Shown: piece after piece, positions 1 to 7,460 of the stretch
How the letters are laid out: each line of letters begins with the position of its first letter
Numbering within the stretch: the first letter of the stretch is position 1
From: CAZGXM01 sp964529795
Lineage (GTDB): Bacteria; Bacillota; JADQBR01
Length of the DNA stretch: 21,965 nucleotides
Reading direction: 5' to 3'
Assembly: GCA_964529795.1 (NCBI GenBank)
Contig: CAZGXM010000042.1
Span: 1-21,965, forward strand
The notes under the pieces: model-generated
The model's input: only the letters and a program-made list of their open reading frames with translations
The model's database searches: none
Told to the model about the DNA's origin: nothing
Translations under genes and position numbers: made by a program

Positions 1-683
1 TTTCCTTCAATCAATCGAAGCTTAATGCTGTCTGGACCGGTTTTACCTTTGATTGGTACGGGAAATTACTGCACAATAGCGAGGTGCTTCAAGCGGCAAA
101 AAACACTATTATTGTCGCAGTTGTTTCAACTATTGCCTCAACCATTATCGGGACGTTGGGGGCTGTAGGTATGTATCGCTATCATTTTCGGGGGAAAACA
201 GTTTTGGATGGCCTCTTGTACATACCTATTGTTATTCCGGAAATTGTACTGGGAATATCGCTGCTCGCTTTTTTTGCCCAAATTAAATTACCGCTCGGAC
301 TTTTTACGTTAATTGCCGCCCATATCACATTCAGCGTACCCTTCGTCATGATTGTGGTTCGAACACGACTAAATGGTTTTGACATTTCTTTAGAGGAAGC
401 GGCGCTAGACTTGGGGGCAAATGAATGGGAAACCTTTAAAAAAGTTACCTTACCCATCACCATGCCTGGCATTATAGCAGGTGCATTGCTGGCCTTTACC
501 TTATCAGTTGATGATGTAATTATCAGCTTTTTCGTTGCCGGCCCAAGAAGTACCACATTACCTTTAAAAATATTCTCAATGGTTAAGTTTGGGGTCACAC
601 CGGAAATTAATGCGCTGTCAACATTGATGCTTTTTGTAACACTGAGTATTGTGGTTATTGCAAAACGTATCCACTTTAAATAA
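1..683 (+). CDS. potC: Spermidine/putrescine ABC transporter permease PotC (5' truncated by window)
   Basis: The reading frame is open from the first bases (codons in phase with position 3) to the TAA at 683, giving about 226 visible residues; the true start lies upstream of the window. The GTG at 84 is internal, because the codons before it read as normal permease sequence (SFNQSKLNAVWTGFTFDWYG). Several hydrophobic membrane spans are visible, and the cytoplasmic EAA loop characteristic of binding-protein-dependent permeases reads EEAALDLGANEWETFKKVTL, followed by LPITMPGIIAGALLAF. PotC is one of two inner-membrane permeases of the PotABCD polyamine importer. potA and potB are presumably just upstream. 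The partner binding protein potD lies about 1.8 kb downstream, separated by a transposase relic and speB. Confidence 0.93.
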   Translation, partial: SFNQSKLNAVWTGFTFDWYGKLLHNSEVLQAAKNTIIVAVVSTIASTIIGTLGAVGMYRYHFRGKTVLDGLLYIPIVIPEIVLGISLLAFFAQIKLPLGLFTLIAAHITFSVPFVMIVVRTRLNGFDISLEEAALDLGANEWETFKKVTLPITMPGIIAGALLAFTLSVDDVIISFFVAGPRSTTLPLKIFSMVKFGVTPEINALSTLMLFVTLSIVVIAKRIHFK

Positions 684-942
684 AAGTTAATTTTTGAAGG
701 AACATCAGAAGGAACGGATGGTCCACTGGGTGTCGCCGCTTTAAATGGGTCTCTCGAAGAGAGCAGTCCGGGAACTAATTCAAGATGCATGGGAACAAGA
801 TAGATGGAAACTAAAAACGAAAATTTCGAGAGCTTGATTATTGTCAGACCAAACTGGGCGAACTGCTGAAGGCTTATAGAAACACCAAGGAATTCCTGTA
901 GTGTCATCTTTCTGAAACCGAAAACGGCTAACTATGGAATGA
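684..942. other. Non-coding debris between potC and the transposase relic
   Basis: No intact gene is visible. Short broken reading frames occur (for example 827-898, RELDYCQTKLGELLKAYRNT, ending in a stop), each interrupted by stops and with no ribosome binding site. A small perfect hairpin (CTCTC-GAA-GAGAG) lies around 752-764. The stretch may be the decayed 5' part of the IS element whose 3' part follows, but it contains no motif that proves this. Confidence 0.4.
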
Positions 943-1220
943 TCTTGGGATGAGGGTGCTCTGGTAGAAGAAGAAAAGTATGACGGGGTATTTGCTTTGC
1001 TCAATAATTATTCCAAAGAGCAAGTAAACGCAAACCAACTGGTTACAAAGTATCGCAGCCGGGATCAGGTAGAGGTGGACTTTAAGGGCATGAAAGGGCT
1101 ATTGGACATGGGGGAATTATATACCAAATACCAAAACGGATTGACGCTTATATCTTTTTGAAATTGATGATTGTGTGCTCAGGTGGCATGAAACCCGGAA
1201 GGGAAGAAGTTCTGCACTAG
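943..1220 (+). pseudogene. C-terminal remnant of an IS4/IS1634-type DDE transposase, frameshifted
   Basis: From about 943 to 1161 one frame encodes EEEKYDGVFALLNNYSKEQ and then YRSRDQVEVDFKGMKG. This matches the Y-(2)-R-(3)-E-(6)-K signature of IS4-superfamily DDE transposases, which contains the catalytic glutamate. After about 1139 the homologous reading continues in another frame (IDAYIFLKLMIVCSGGMKPG) to a TAG at 1220, so there is at least one frameshift. The upstream part is broken by stops, including a TGA at 940. No start codon, ribosome binding site or terminal inverted repeats are visible. It is therefore a dead fragment lying between potC and speB. The exact IS family (IS4 versus IS1634) is inferred from a short stretch only. 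Confidence 0.75.
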
Positions 1221-1303
1221 CGTAAGACCATTTTGCATTTAGAAAGAGGTGATGCCTGTTACGCTTTAGTTTGCCTTGAAAATAGTTTCGTTATTTCGTG
1301 GAG

Positions 1304-1333
1304 TTGACAAGTTTTTTTACACCTGTCTATTTT
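1304..1333 (+). promoter_or_regulatory. Candidate sigma-A promoter for speB
   Basis: A perfect -35 hexamer TTGACA (1304-1309) is followed after 18 nt by a weak -10, TATTTT (1328-1333, 4 of 6 matches). This places the transcript start about 130 nt upstream of speB. It would let speB-potD be expressed independently of the potC unit cut off by the transposase relic. Confidence 0.45.
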
Positions 1334-1472
1334 GAGTTACCCAAATTTAAGTCTTGGTTGTGTGCTTTGATTATGCTTGCTGAGAAAAATACTGTAAAAC
1401 CCCGGCTGATGTTATGGTAAAAAATGTCTGTGAAATGCAGGATGTCTATTTTTAAGATAGGAGGCGCCTTCA

Positions 1473-2342
1473 TTGCCTGAACTGCACCGAAAGCTACAAT
1501 CTGCGGGAGTTTTTAACTTTAGTAAGGATAATTATAAACAAGCAAAGGTTGTTTTGCTTGGAGCGCCGATGGATTACACGGTTAGCTTCAAAGTGGGAAG
1601 CCGTTTTGGCCCTCAGGGGATCCGCAATGCATCTTATGGGTTAGAAGAATACAGTCCATACTTAAATCGACATCTTTCTAAAGTGCCCTTTTTTGATCAA
1701 GGTGACTTGGTATTGGCGATCGGGAATGTAGCTAAAAGCCTGGACATGATTTACGCAGCAACGAAACAAATTATTGACGATGATAAGGTTCCGTTTATTC
1801 TTGGGGGAGAACACCTAATTACTTATCCCATCATTCAAGCCATAGTAGAGAAGCACCCGGACCTTGTTGTACTCCATTTTGATGCTCATGCCGACTTGAG
1901 AGATACATTTTTTGGGGAAAAAAACTCTCATGCCACGGTAATCAGACGAGTAGCGGAAATCCTGGGTAAAGGGAGAATATACCAATATGCTGTCCGTTCG
2001 GGCGAACAGTATGAATTCCAATACGCAGAGGAAATGACCCATATGCGGAGATATGATGTCCTAACAGCATTGGAACAAGATATTGAGAACTTAAAAGAAA
2101 AACCGGTCTACATAACCTTTGATATAGATAGCATAGATCCGGCATTTTGTCCCGGAACCGGAACACCCGAACCGTGCGGCATATCAACCACAGAGGCTAT
2201 GCAGTCTATTCACCTTCTCAGGGGGCTGGATGTTGTCGGCATGGATCTGGTGGAAGTTTCACCTTCAATTGACACTTCCGGCTCCACCGAAATCACTGCA
2301 GCGAAGTTGATTCGTGAAGCGATTCTTAGCTATTGGTGGTAA
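1473..2342 (+). CDS. speB: Agmatinase / ureohydrolase family protein
   Basis: The gene encodes 289 aa, the normal length for the arginase/agmatinase family. It starts at TTG 1473, chosen because AGGAGG (1459-1464) lies 8 nt upstream. All binuclear manganese ligands are present: GGEH (H114), FDAHAD (D137, H139, D141) and FDIDSIDP (D217, D219), the last followed by the PGTGTPEPCG loop. The predicted reaction is agmatine + water to putrescine + urea in the cytoplasm. A guanidinobutyrase or another ureohydrolase cannot be excluded from sequence alone. Its position between potC and potD ties it to polyamine import, and the transported amine may be agmatine itself. A possible promoter lies at 1304-1333. 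The next ORF begins 2 nt after the stop, so translational coupling is possible. Confidence 0.93.
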   Translation: MPELHRKLQSAGVFNFSKDNYKQAKVVLLGAPMDYTVSFKVGSRFGPQGIRNASYGLEEYSPYLNRHLSKVPFFDQGDLVLAIGNVAKSLDMIYAATKQIIDDDKVPFILGGEHLITYPIIQAIVEKHPDLVVLHFDAHADLRDTFFGEKNSHATVIRRVAEILGKGRIYQYAVRSGEQYEFQYAEEMTHMRRYDVLTALEQDIENLKEKPVYITFDIDSIDPAFCPGTGTPEPCGISTTEAMQSIHLLRGLDVVGMDLVEVSPSIDTSGSTEITAAKLIREAILSYWW

Positions 2343-2344
2343 CA

Positions 2345-2473
2345 ATGCCGACCAAAGAGTTAGGAAATAACAGTTCCATATCAGCCATGGATGTGAGCAA
2401 AGTGAAAGTGGACGCTACCAAAAATATAGGGGGCTTTAGACTGGTCAAGCCATCCTATTTTAAATATATTTAA
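2345..2473 (+). CDS. Small hypothetical ORF (42 aa) between speB and potD
   Basis: An ATG 2 nt after the speB stop opens a 42-codon frame (MPTKELGNNSSISAMDVSKV...) that ends at TAA 2471-2473. A GGTGG inside the last speB codons could serve as ribosome binding site, which would make it translationally coupled to speB. The sequence is hydrophilic, has no signal peptide or membrane segment, and I do not recognise it. It may be a real small protein, the relic of a larger gene, or chance. Confidence 0.3.
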   Translation: MPTKELGNNSSISAMDVSKVKVDATKNIGGFRLVKPSYFKYI

Positions 2474-2492
2474 AAACGAGGGAGGTCAGATT

Positions 2493-3467
2493 ATGAAGTT
2501 ACGTAAAAACGAATGGATTTGGATTGCTCTGGTGGTTGTGTTGACTCTACTTATCGCAGGCTGTGGAGGAAAAAATAAACCTTCAAATGGCCAAAGCGNN
2601 NNNNNNNNNNNNNNNNNNNNNNNNNNNNNNNNNNNNNNNNNNNNNNNNNNNNNNNNNNNNNNNNNNNNNNNNNNNNNNNNNNNNNNNNNNNNNNNNNNCA
2701 AACAGAATTTACTCGAGCCAATTGACTTATCCAATATTCCCAATATTAAAAATGTGGGCAGCGACTTCCGAAATCAACCGTACGATCCGGATAATAAATT
2801 TACAGTTCCATACATGTGGGGGACTATCGCTATCGGTGTAAATACGGATAAGGTCAAGACTCCAGTAGAGAGTTATGCCGATCTATTTAGACCTGAGTTC
2901 AAGAACAGTCTGGTGGTACTTGATGACTCCCGAAGCATGATCGGATTCATGAATATGCTGCAAGGAAAGTCCATCAATGAAACCGATCCGGATGTGTTAG
3001 AAAAATCAAAACAGAAGCTCATAGAGCTTTTGCCGAATATCAAAGCTTTTGACAGTGATAGCCCGAAAACAATGATGATCAATGGCGAAGCATCAGCCGG
3101 TATTATGTGGGGTGCGGAAGTCTCGTTAGCCAGGCGTGAGAATCCCGCCATTGAAACAGTATATCCCAAAGAAGGCACCAATATCTGGGTAGACAACTTT
3201 GTAATTCCCAAGGGCGCGCCTCACAAAAAAACAGCAGAAGTCTTTATCAATTTCATTCTGCGGCCGGAAATAAGCGCTGAAATCTCCAAGGAATTTCCAT
3301 ATGCCAACCCTAATGAAGCCGCACACAAATTTATTGACAAAGAGATTCTTGAAGATCCTGCCGTCTACCCGCCTGCGGAAGTACTGGCTAAAGGACAATA
3401 TTTAAAAGATATTGGCAAAGCAACTACGCTGTATGATCGAATCTGGTCAGAAGTCAAGTCACATTAA
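2493..3467 (+). CDS. potD: Spermidine/putrescine-binding lipoprotein PotD (interrupted by assembly gap)
   Basis: It starts at ATG 2493 behind GGGAGG. The N-terminus is a lipoprotein signal peptide (hydrophobic run, then lipobox LIAGC with C24 as the lipidated residue) and a short polar linker. After the N gap the protein resumes with EPIDLSNIPNIKNVG, the PotD polyamine-binding fold. Recognisable stretches are PYMWGTIAIGVN, SMIGFMNMLQGKS and GEASAGIMWGAEV. PotD captures polyamines outside the membrane and delivers them to PotBC. The frame happens to be the same on both sides of the 100-N run. Family members usually have about 60-70 residues between the lipobox linker and this point, whereas the gap encodes only 34 placeholders, so roughly 100 nt more than shown are probably missing. 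The gene is likely intact in the organism. Confidence 0.9.
   Translation: MKLRKNEWIWIALVVVLTLLIAGCGGKNKPSNGQSXXXXXXXXXXXXXXXXXXXXXXXXXXXXXXXXXXKQNLLEPIDLSNIPNIKNVGSDFRNQPYDPDNKFTVPYMWGTIAIGVNTDKVKTPVESYADLFRPEFKNSLVVLDDSRSMIGFMNMLQGKSINETDPDVLEKSKQKLIELLPNIKAFDSDSPKTMMINGEASAGIMWGAEVSLARRENPAIETVYPKEGTNIWVDNFVIPKGAPHKKTAEVFINFILRPEISAEISKEFPYANPNEAAHKFIDKEILEDPAVYPPAEVLAKGQYLKDIGKATTLYDRIWSEVKSH
2599..2698. other. Assembly gap of exactly 100 N
   Basis: A run of 100 unknown bases lies inside potD. A round 100 is the conventional placeholder for a scaffold gap of unknown size, so its length should not be trusted. What is missing is the start of the mature PotD domain. Confidence 0.97.
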
Positions 3468-3850
3468 CACTCAAGCAAAGCGGCAAAAGCTATAGTTTAG
3501 GCCCTTAATCGTAAAATTCTTGTCAAAATGGAAAGAAAATTTAACATGGTAAAGCTTTTATGCCTGCTAATTCAGGGATGACGATTTTGGCTCCGGCTTG
3601 TCCGGGAAGTGCTGACAGCAATAGCGAAAAAAAATAAGTAATCTCTGCCCTGCGAATTTTTCGCGGGGCTTAGTTTATGTTTACAGGGCTATTTCTTAAT
3701 GGCAAAAAATTGGCAGGGGGAAGGGAACGGGACACCGGCTGTGGAATAAATATAGGCCGCGATGAAATTATAGTCCGGAAACAGTAAGTAGTTACCGCGG
3801 GTAAGTCGCTATTAAACCCGCAAATATTGACATCAGGGGGCGGCTTTTCA
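3468..3850. other. Intergenic region between potD and dacF
   Basis: No gene is supported in this 383-nt stretch. It holds a hairpin, GCCCTGCG-AATTTTT-CGCGGGGC (3647-3669, one G-U pair), which may end the potD transcript, although only scattered T residues follow. The ribosome binding site of dacF is at 3834-3843. I found no convincing sigma-A promoter. A sporulation-sigma promoter for dacF would be expected here, but I could not assign one. Confidence 0.5.
3647..3669 (+). terminator. Weak terminator-like hairpin after potD
   Basis: The stem has 8 pairs including one G-U, with the 7-nt loop AATTTTT. It is followed by TTAGTTTATGTTT, which is not a continuous T tract, so termination efficiency is uncertain. 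Confidence 0.4.
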
Positions 3851-4993
3851 GTGATACGACGCACAGTATTCCTGTTTGCGCTATGTCTTTGTCTTTTAAT
3901 ATTTGGGCTGCCTGCAACCGGTTTTGCCCAGCCCGGTATTAAAGCAAAGGCGGCGCTGCTTATGGACTTCCAATCAGGGCGGGTCCTTTACGCGAAAAAT
4001 ATTCATGAACGCCTGGCCCAGGCCAGTACCACCAAGATTACCACTGCCATCCTGGCCATAAAAAAAGGAAATTTGGACAGAAAAGTGCGTATCAGCGGCA
4101 ATGCCGCCGCTACCGGTGAGGCCTCCATGGGTCTGCGAGAAGGAGAGGTTCTTAGCGTCCGGGACCTGCTTTACGGCATGATGCTGCAGTCGGGAAATGA
4201 TGCCGCGGTGGCCCTGGCGGAGGCTGTGGCCGGCTCTGAAAAGGAATTTGTGGACATGATGAATGAGTTTGCCCGGGACGTGGGAGCAAAGGATACTCAC
4301 TACGTCAATCCCCACGGGTTGCATGATGAAAACCACTATTCTTCCGCCTATGACCTGGCGCTGATTGCCAGGGAAGGTTTAAAACTGCCTGAATTTCGTA
4401 ATATTGTTGCCACCAGGATGGTACCTATTTCCCGCCAGGGCCGGTCCAGGCCCCAGCTCTTAGTCAATAAAAACAGGCTGCTTACCGGAGATAAAGAATA
4501 TTATCCTTACGCTGACGGGATAAAACCCGGCTATACCACTGCAGCCGGCAACTGCCTGGTCAGTTCCGCCACCAGGGACGGCTGGACCCTGCTGGCTGTG
4601 GTTTTGAATTCGCCGGATGTGTACGCTGAAAGCAAGGAACTGCTGGAGTGGGGCTTTACTACCTTTAAACGCACCCCGGTGCTGGAGGCCGGAAAACTCG
4701 TGCGGGTAATTAAAGTGGATAAAGGCCGGGAAGATACAGTAGCGGTTATTACCGGCGGTTCGTTGTCAGTCCCTCTGCTGCCTCGGGAAAAGAGCGAGCT
4801 AAAGCAGCAGGTGATACTACCCAATACGGTTACTGCCCCGGTAAAGAAAGGGGAATGGCTGGGGGAAATTCGTGTCTTTATGGATAAAAAGCAGGTTGCC
4901 ACGGTTGACCTGGTGGCCCGGGAGGCGGTGAAGAAAAAGTCCTTTGTCATTTCCGTCTGGCAGGCGTTGATTGCCATATTGACTTTTCAATAG
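3851..4993 (+). CDS. dacF: D-alanyl-D-alanine carboxypeptidase (DacF type, penicillin-binding protein 5 family)
   Basis: GTG 3851 is preferred over an in-frame TTG at 3827, because the strong site AGGGGGCGG (3834-3843) lies about 8 nt before the GTG and overlaps the region just after the TTG. The 380-aa product begins with a signal peptide (basic start, hydrophobic core, cleavage near GFAQP). The peptidase S11 motifs follow: STTK (S59 nucleophile, K62) and SGN (S114-N116). The third motif, normally KTG, reads KPG at 225-227 (DGIKPGYTTAAGN). The C-terminal domain is of PBP5_C type, and a hydrophobic tail (VISVWQALIAILTF) probably anchors it. It trims the terminal D-Ala of peptidoglycan stem peptides outside the membrane. 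DacF paralogues act in the spore cortex, and the neighbours spmA and spmB fit that role. Confidence 0.92.
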   Translation: MIRRTVFLFALCLCLLIFGLPATGFAQPGIKAKAALLMDFQSGRVLYAKNIHERLAQASTTKITTAILAIKKGNLDRKVRISGNAAATGEASMGLREGEVLSVRDLLYGMMLQSGNDAAVALAEAVAGSEKEFVDMMNEFARDVGAKDTHYVNPHGLHDENHYSSAYDLALIAREGLKLPEFRNIVATRMVPISRQGRSRPQLLVNKNRLLTGDKEYYPYADGIKPGYTTAAGNCLVSSATRDGWTLLAVVLNSPDVYAESKELLEWGFTTFKRTPVLEAGKLVRVIKVDKGREDTVAVITGGSLSVPLLPREKSELKQQVILPNTVTAPVKKGEWLGEIRVFMDKKQVATVDLVAREAVKKKSFVISVWQALIAILTFQ

Positions 4994-5009
4994 AAGTTGG
5001 TAATCTCAC

Positions 5010-5031
5010 CGCTCCTTCCGGGCGTTTTTTT
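5010..5031 (+). terminator. Intrinsic terminator of dacF
   Basis: Stem CGCTC / GGGCG (one T-G pair) with loop CTTCC, followed directly by seven T. It lies 17 nt after the dacF stop. Confidence 0.8.
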
Positions 5032-5172
5032 GTATCCGGCAGTATCCTCCCGGTGCAGATTCCTTTGCCGACGGTTCCGTTAAAGTGATGCCAGCTAACC
5101 GCAGACGCCGTCATGGTTCGTCAATTTTCTGCATGGAAGACCCTAATGACCCTGTTAGTTGACTGTTTGACG

Positions 5173-5181
5173 TGTTATAAT
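5173..5181 (+). promoter_or_regulatory. Extended -10 promoter of the fapA-like gene
   Basis: TGTTATAAT is a perfect extended -10 element (TGnTATAAT). A TTGACT at 5159 is only 11 nt away, too close to serve as -35, so the promoter may depend on the extended -10. Transcription would start near 5188. That excludes the ATG at 5180 as the gene's start, because it lies inside the -10. Confidence 0.6.
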
Positions 5182-5187
5182 GGGATG

Positions 5188-5419
5188 GAGAATTGGTGGA
5201 AACGCAGGAATTAACCGGATAGAGCAAGGGTGCATAACCTGCTGTTGCCGGAACGAGGAGTTGCAAGCAACTGTATATGTAAGCAAGCTGTTATTTTCGT
5301 TGGGGAGGATCTCCGGTATTCGCCTGGCGCCCGTCAGACCCTTGGGAGAATCTGCTGGGCCGGCGAGTTTTCCCCGTACAGTTCAGCCCAGTACCGGCAG
5401 GCTTGAGGAGGGTTGTCAA
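5188..5419 (+). promoter_or_regulatory. Long structured 5' leader of fapA, class not recognised
   Basis: About 230 nt lie between the predicted transcript start and the GTG start of the DUF342 gene. Several complementary segments can be seen. A nested arm runs from GGGGA (5302-5306) to TCCCC (5371-5375). It encloses CGCC/GGCG (5321-5324 with 5362-5365), GCCC/GGGC (5329-5332 with 5357-5360) and CAGA/TCTG (5335-5338 with 5351-5354). A separate hairpin is AGTTGC-AA-GCAACT (5259-5272), and GCAGG/CCTGC (5204-5208 with 5238-5242) forms another. No known riboswitch consensus was recognised. One frame stays open across the region, but its translation does not resemble the FapA family. Confidence 0.45.
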
Positions 5420-7267
5420 GTGCAGGAAAGAAAGGAAACATTCCATGAAGATGGCTGCGGTCCGGTGAAAAGCTGTCAGGTCGGCGTTTCCACTGGTGAC
5501 GTCGGGGCGGGTGGCAGCGGGGAACCTACTGTGCACCGTAATGATGCGGACGGGATGGTGTCTGTTGAAGGAGGCCGGGTTAAAATATGTCCGCCAATAG
5601 GGAGGGGTAAAAAAGCGTCCATTACACCAGGCAAAAACGTCAGCATTTTTGTCAACGGGGATGAGATTGCGGATACCCGTATGCTGGCAGAAGACGACCG
5701 GGTCGTTATCCGGCCTGTGGAGGAAAAAGCAACTGTGAAATGCTCTGTGGAACGGGACAAGAGGTTGATGAGCGCATTTCTCAGTGTCGCTTATGTGCAG
5801 GGTAGGATTTACCGGGTGGCAGACCACCTGCCGGTCAACAGCCTGGTAGTGAATGCTGAACCTGCAGGAGAAATTCCTGCCCCGACCCTGGAGTTCAAAA
5901 CGGTGATGCGGAAGCTGGCTGCCAATCATGTGGCGAAAAAACTGGTGGATAAGGAAAAAATCTTGCGGTTGCTCGCTGTAAAAAAAGACTTTATCCGGGA
6001 ACCGGTTGCCCGTGGCATTGAACCCAGGCTGCCAGTGGATGAGGAAATTGACTATGTATTTACAAAAAAGAAGCATGTTGGAACGGAAAGTAACCGGCTG
6101 TTAAACCGGATAATCAGCGTTGAACCGGAAGAGGTACTGGCTGTGAAAGTACCGCCGGTGGCAGGTGAGCCCGGGGTGGATGTGACCGGTGCTCCTGTCC
6201 TGCCCCGGGAACCCAAACGGGTAGAGATCAAGGTGGGTGAGGGCGCTGTTCTGGTCGAAGGCGGCGCCAAAGCTGTTGCCAAACTAACAGGGCGGCCGGA
6301 CGTTACCAATGGTATTATCAGTGTATTTCCCGTATATGTTCACAGCGGCGATGTCAGCCCGACCAGCGGGGACATAGAATTTAAGGGTGACGTGGAAATT
6401 ACGGGGAACGTGGAGGATTATATGGTGGTGCGGGCAGGCGGCAATGGAACCATTAACGGGTATGTGGCCAACGCCACTATTGACTGCGGCGGTAATATTA
6501 CTGTTAAGGGCAATGTCATCACCAGCAAATTGGTTGCCGGCGGGCTGTCCGCCTTGTATAAGGAAATTTCCCGTTACCTTGGTGTAGTGGACAGACACAT
6601 GAGCAGCCTGATTAAATCCGTGGGACAGCTGCAGCAACAGTTTGCCGGGGGGAAACTGCCGGTAGGCAGTGCCGTAAAATTGATTCTGGAAAGAAAAATG
6701 CCATACTTGCCAAAAAAGTGCGCGGAATTCAAGAAGTCTGTTGAGGGCCGGATGGAAATCAATTTAATAGACAAGGACATTTTGGACTTGATTAGGGATT
6801 TGGCTACTGCTTTTTCTGTCCACGCTGCTGAAAAACGGTTGCCTGATATCCAGTCTCTTCTGGTCCTGGCACGTAGGATTAAAAAGATAGTGGCGGCGCT
6901 GGACGGTATGGTCGGCAGGGATGCCAGTATTTTCTGCAGTTACGCACAGTCTTCTACGCTGGTAGCTAACTGTGATATTCACATCGAGGGCAAGGGCTGT
7001 TTCCAGTCCATGCTCCGGGCGGGAAACCGGGTCACGGTGATAGGAATTGTCAAAGGTGGGGAAATTGTCGCCAACGGTCCGGTGAAAATTGCAGTCGCAG
7101 GAAGTGAGGTAGGTGTAACCACCAGGATCAAGACCGTTGCGGAACATTTTGTCAAACTGGATGTTGTCTGGCCCGGTGTCAAAGTTTGGGTGGGAGAGGT
7201 GCAAAAGTCGTATTCTGCCCGGGAAAATAAGGTTCTGATTGCCGGTAGCCGCTATAAAGGCGGCTGA
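5420..7267 (+). CDS. fapA: FapA family (DUF342) protein
   Basis: GTG 5420 is chosen because GAGGAGGG lies 7 nt upstream. An in-frame ATG at 5180 would add 80 residues unlike the family and falls in the promoter. The product is 615 aa. After a glycine-rich, low-similarity N-terminus of about 40 residues comes a small domain (VSVEGGRVKICPPIGRGKKA), then the DUF342 core with VPPVAGEPGVDVTGAPVL. A repetitive beta-helix-like stretch follows (GDIEFKGDVEITGNV, AGGNGTINGYVANATIDCGG, about 6370-6530). A helical, coiled-coil-like segment (LYKEISRYLGVVDRHMSSLI) comes next, and a second beta-rich part (MLRAGNRVTVIGIVKGGEIV) ends the protein. There is no signal peptide, so it is cytoplasmic. In Vibrio, FapA influences polar flagellar assembly; the role in Firmicutes is unknown. 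It is flanked by its own leader and a terminator, hence monocistronic. Confidence 0.85.
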   Translation: MQERKETFHEDGCGPVKSCQVGVSTGDVGAGGSGEPTVHRNDADGMVSVEGGRVKICPPIGRGKKASITPGKNVSIFVNGDEIADTRMLAEDDRVVIRPVEEKATVKCSVERDKRLMSAFLSVAYVQGRIYRVADHLPVNSLVVNAEPAGEIPAPTLEFKTVMRKLAANHVAKKLVDKEKILRLLAVKKDFIREPVARGIEPRLPVDEEIDYVFTKKKHVGTESNRLLNRIISVEPEEVLAVKVPPVAGEPGVDVTGAPVLPREPKRVEIKVGEGAVLVEGGAKAVAKLTGRPDVTNGIISVFPVYVHSGDVSPTSGDIEFKGDVEITGNVEDYMVVRAGGNGTINGYVANATIDCGGNITVKGNVITSKLVAGGLSALYKEISRYLGVVDRHMSSLIKSVGQLQQQFAGGKLPVGSAVKLILERKMPYLPKKCAEFKKSVEGRMEINLIDKDILDLIRDLATAFSVHAAEKRLPDIQSLLVLARRIKKIVAALDGMVGRDASIFCSYAQSSTLVANCDIHIEGKGCFQSMLRAGNRVTVIGIVKGGEIVANGPVKIAVAGSEVGVTTRIKTVAEHFVKLDVVWPGVKVWVGEVQKSYSARENKVLIAGSRYKGG

Positions 7268-7332
7268 ACTTGCCAGTATTTTGTAAATTTAATGACCTCA
7301 AAAGTGTAGCATACTGTTTGAAGTTTACCTTG

Positions 7333-7359
7333 AAGCCTGCCAGTCGGGCTTATTTTTTT
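7333..7359 (+). terminator. Intrinsic terminator of fapA
   Basis: AAGCCTG-CCAGT-CGGGCTT forms a 7-bp stem with one T-G pair, followed by A and seven T. Confidence 0.85.
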
Positions 7360-7460
7360 GAGGGGGATTTCTTCCATTTTTCAAGTTTTTCTTTCCTGTT
7401 CTAAATGCATTGTTCCTATCATAGTTTTTAGTTATAGGACGTGCTGGGGGGGGGAGAATC

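Noticed and set aside
182..907. Minus-strand 241-codon open frame opposite potC
   Set aside because: Antisense of a clear permease, serine/threonine/lysine-rich with no family signature.
5180..5419. Upstream extension of fapA from ATG 5180
   Set aside because: The ATG overlaps the -10 box and has no ribosome binding site. The 80 residues do not look like the family, and GTG 5420 has a strong site.
5291..6076. Minus-strand 261-codon open frame opposite fapA
   Set aside because: Shadow of the FapA reading frame, His/Phe/Pro-rich with no known motif; the plus-strand DUF342 gene explains the region.
7285..7317. CATACTGT as a sigma-E-like -10 for spmA
   Set aside because: It lies upstream of the fapA terminator at 7333-7359, so a transcript from it would end before spmA, and no good -35 is present.
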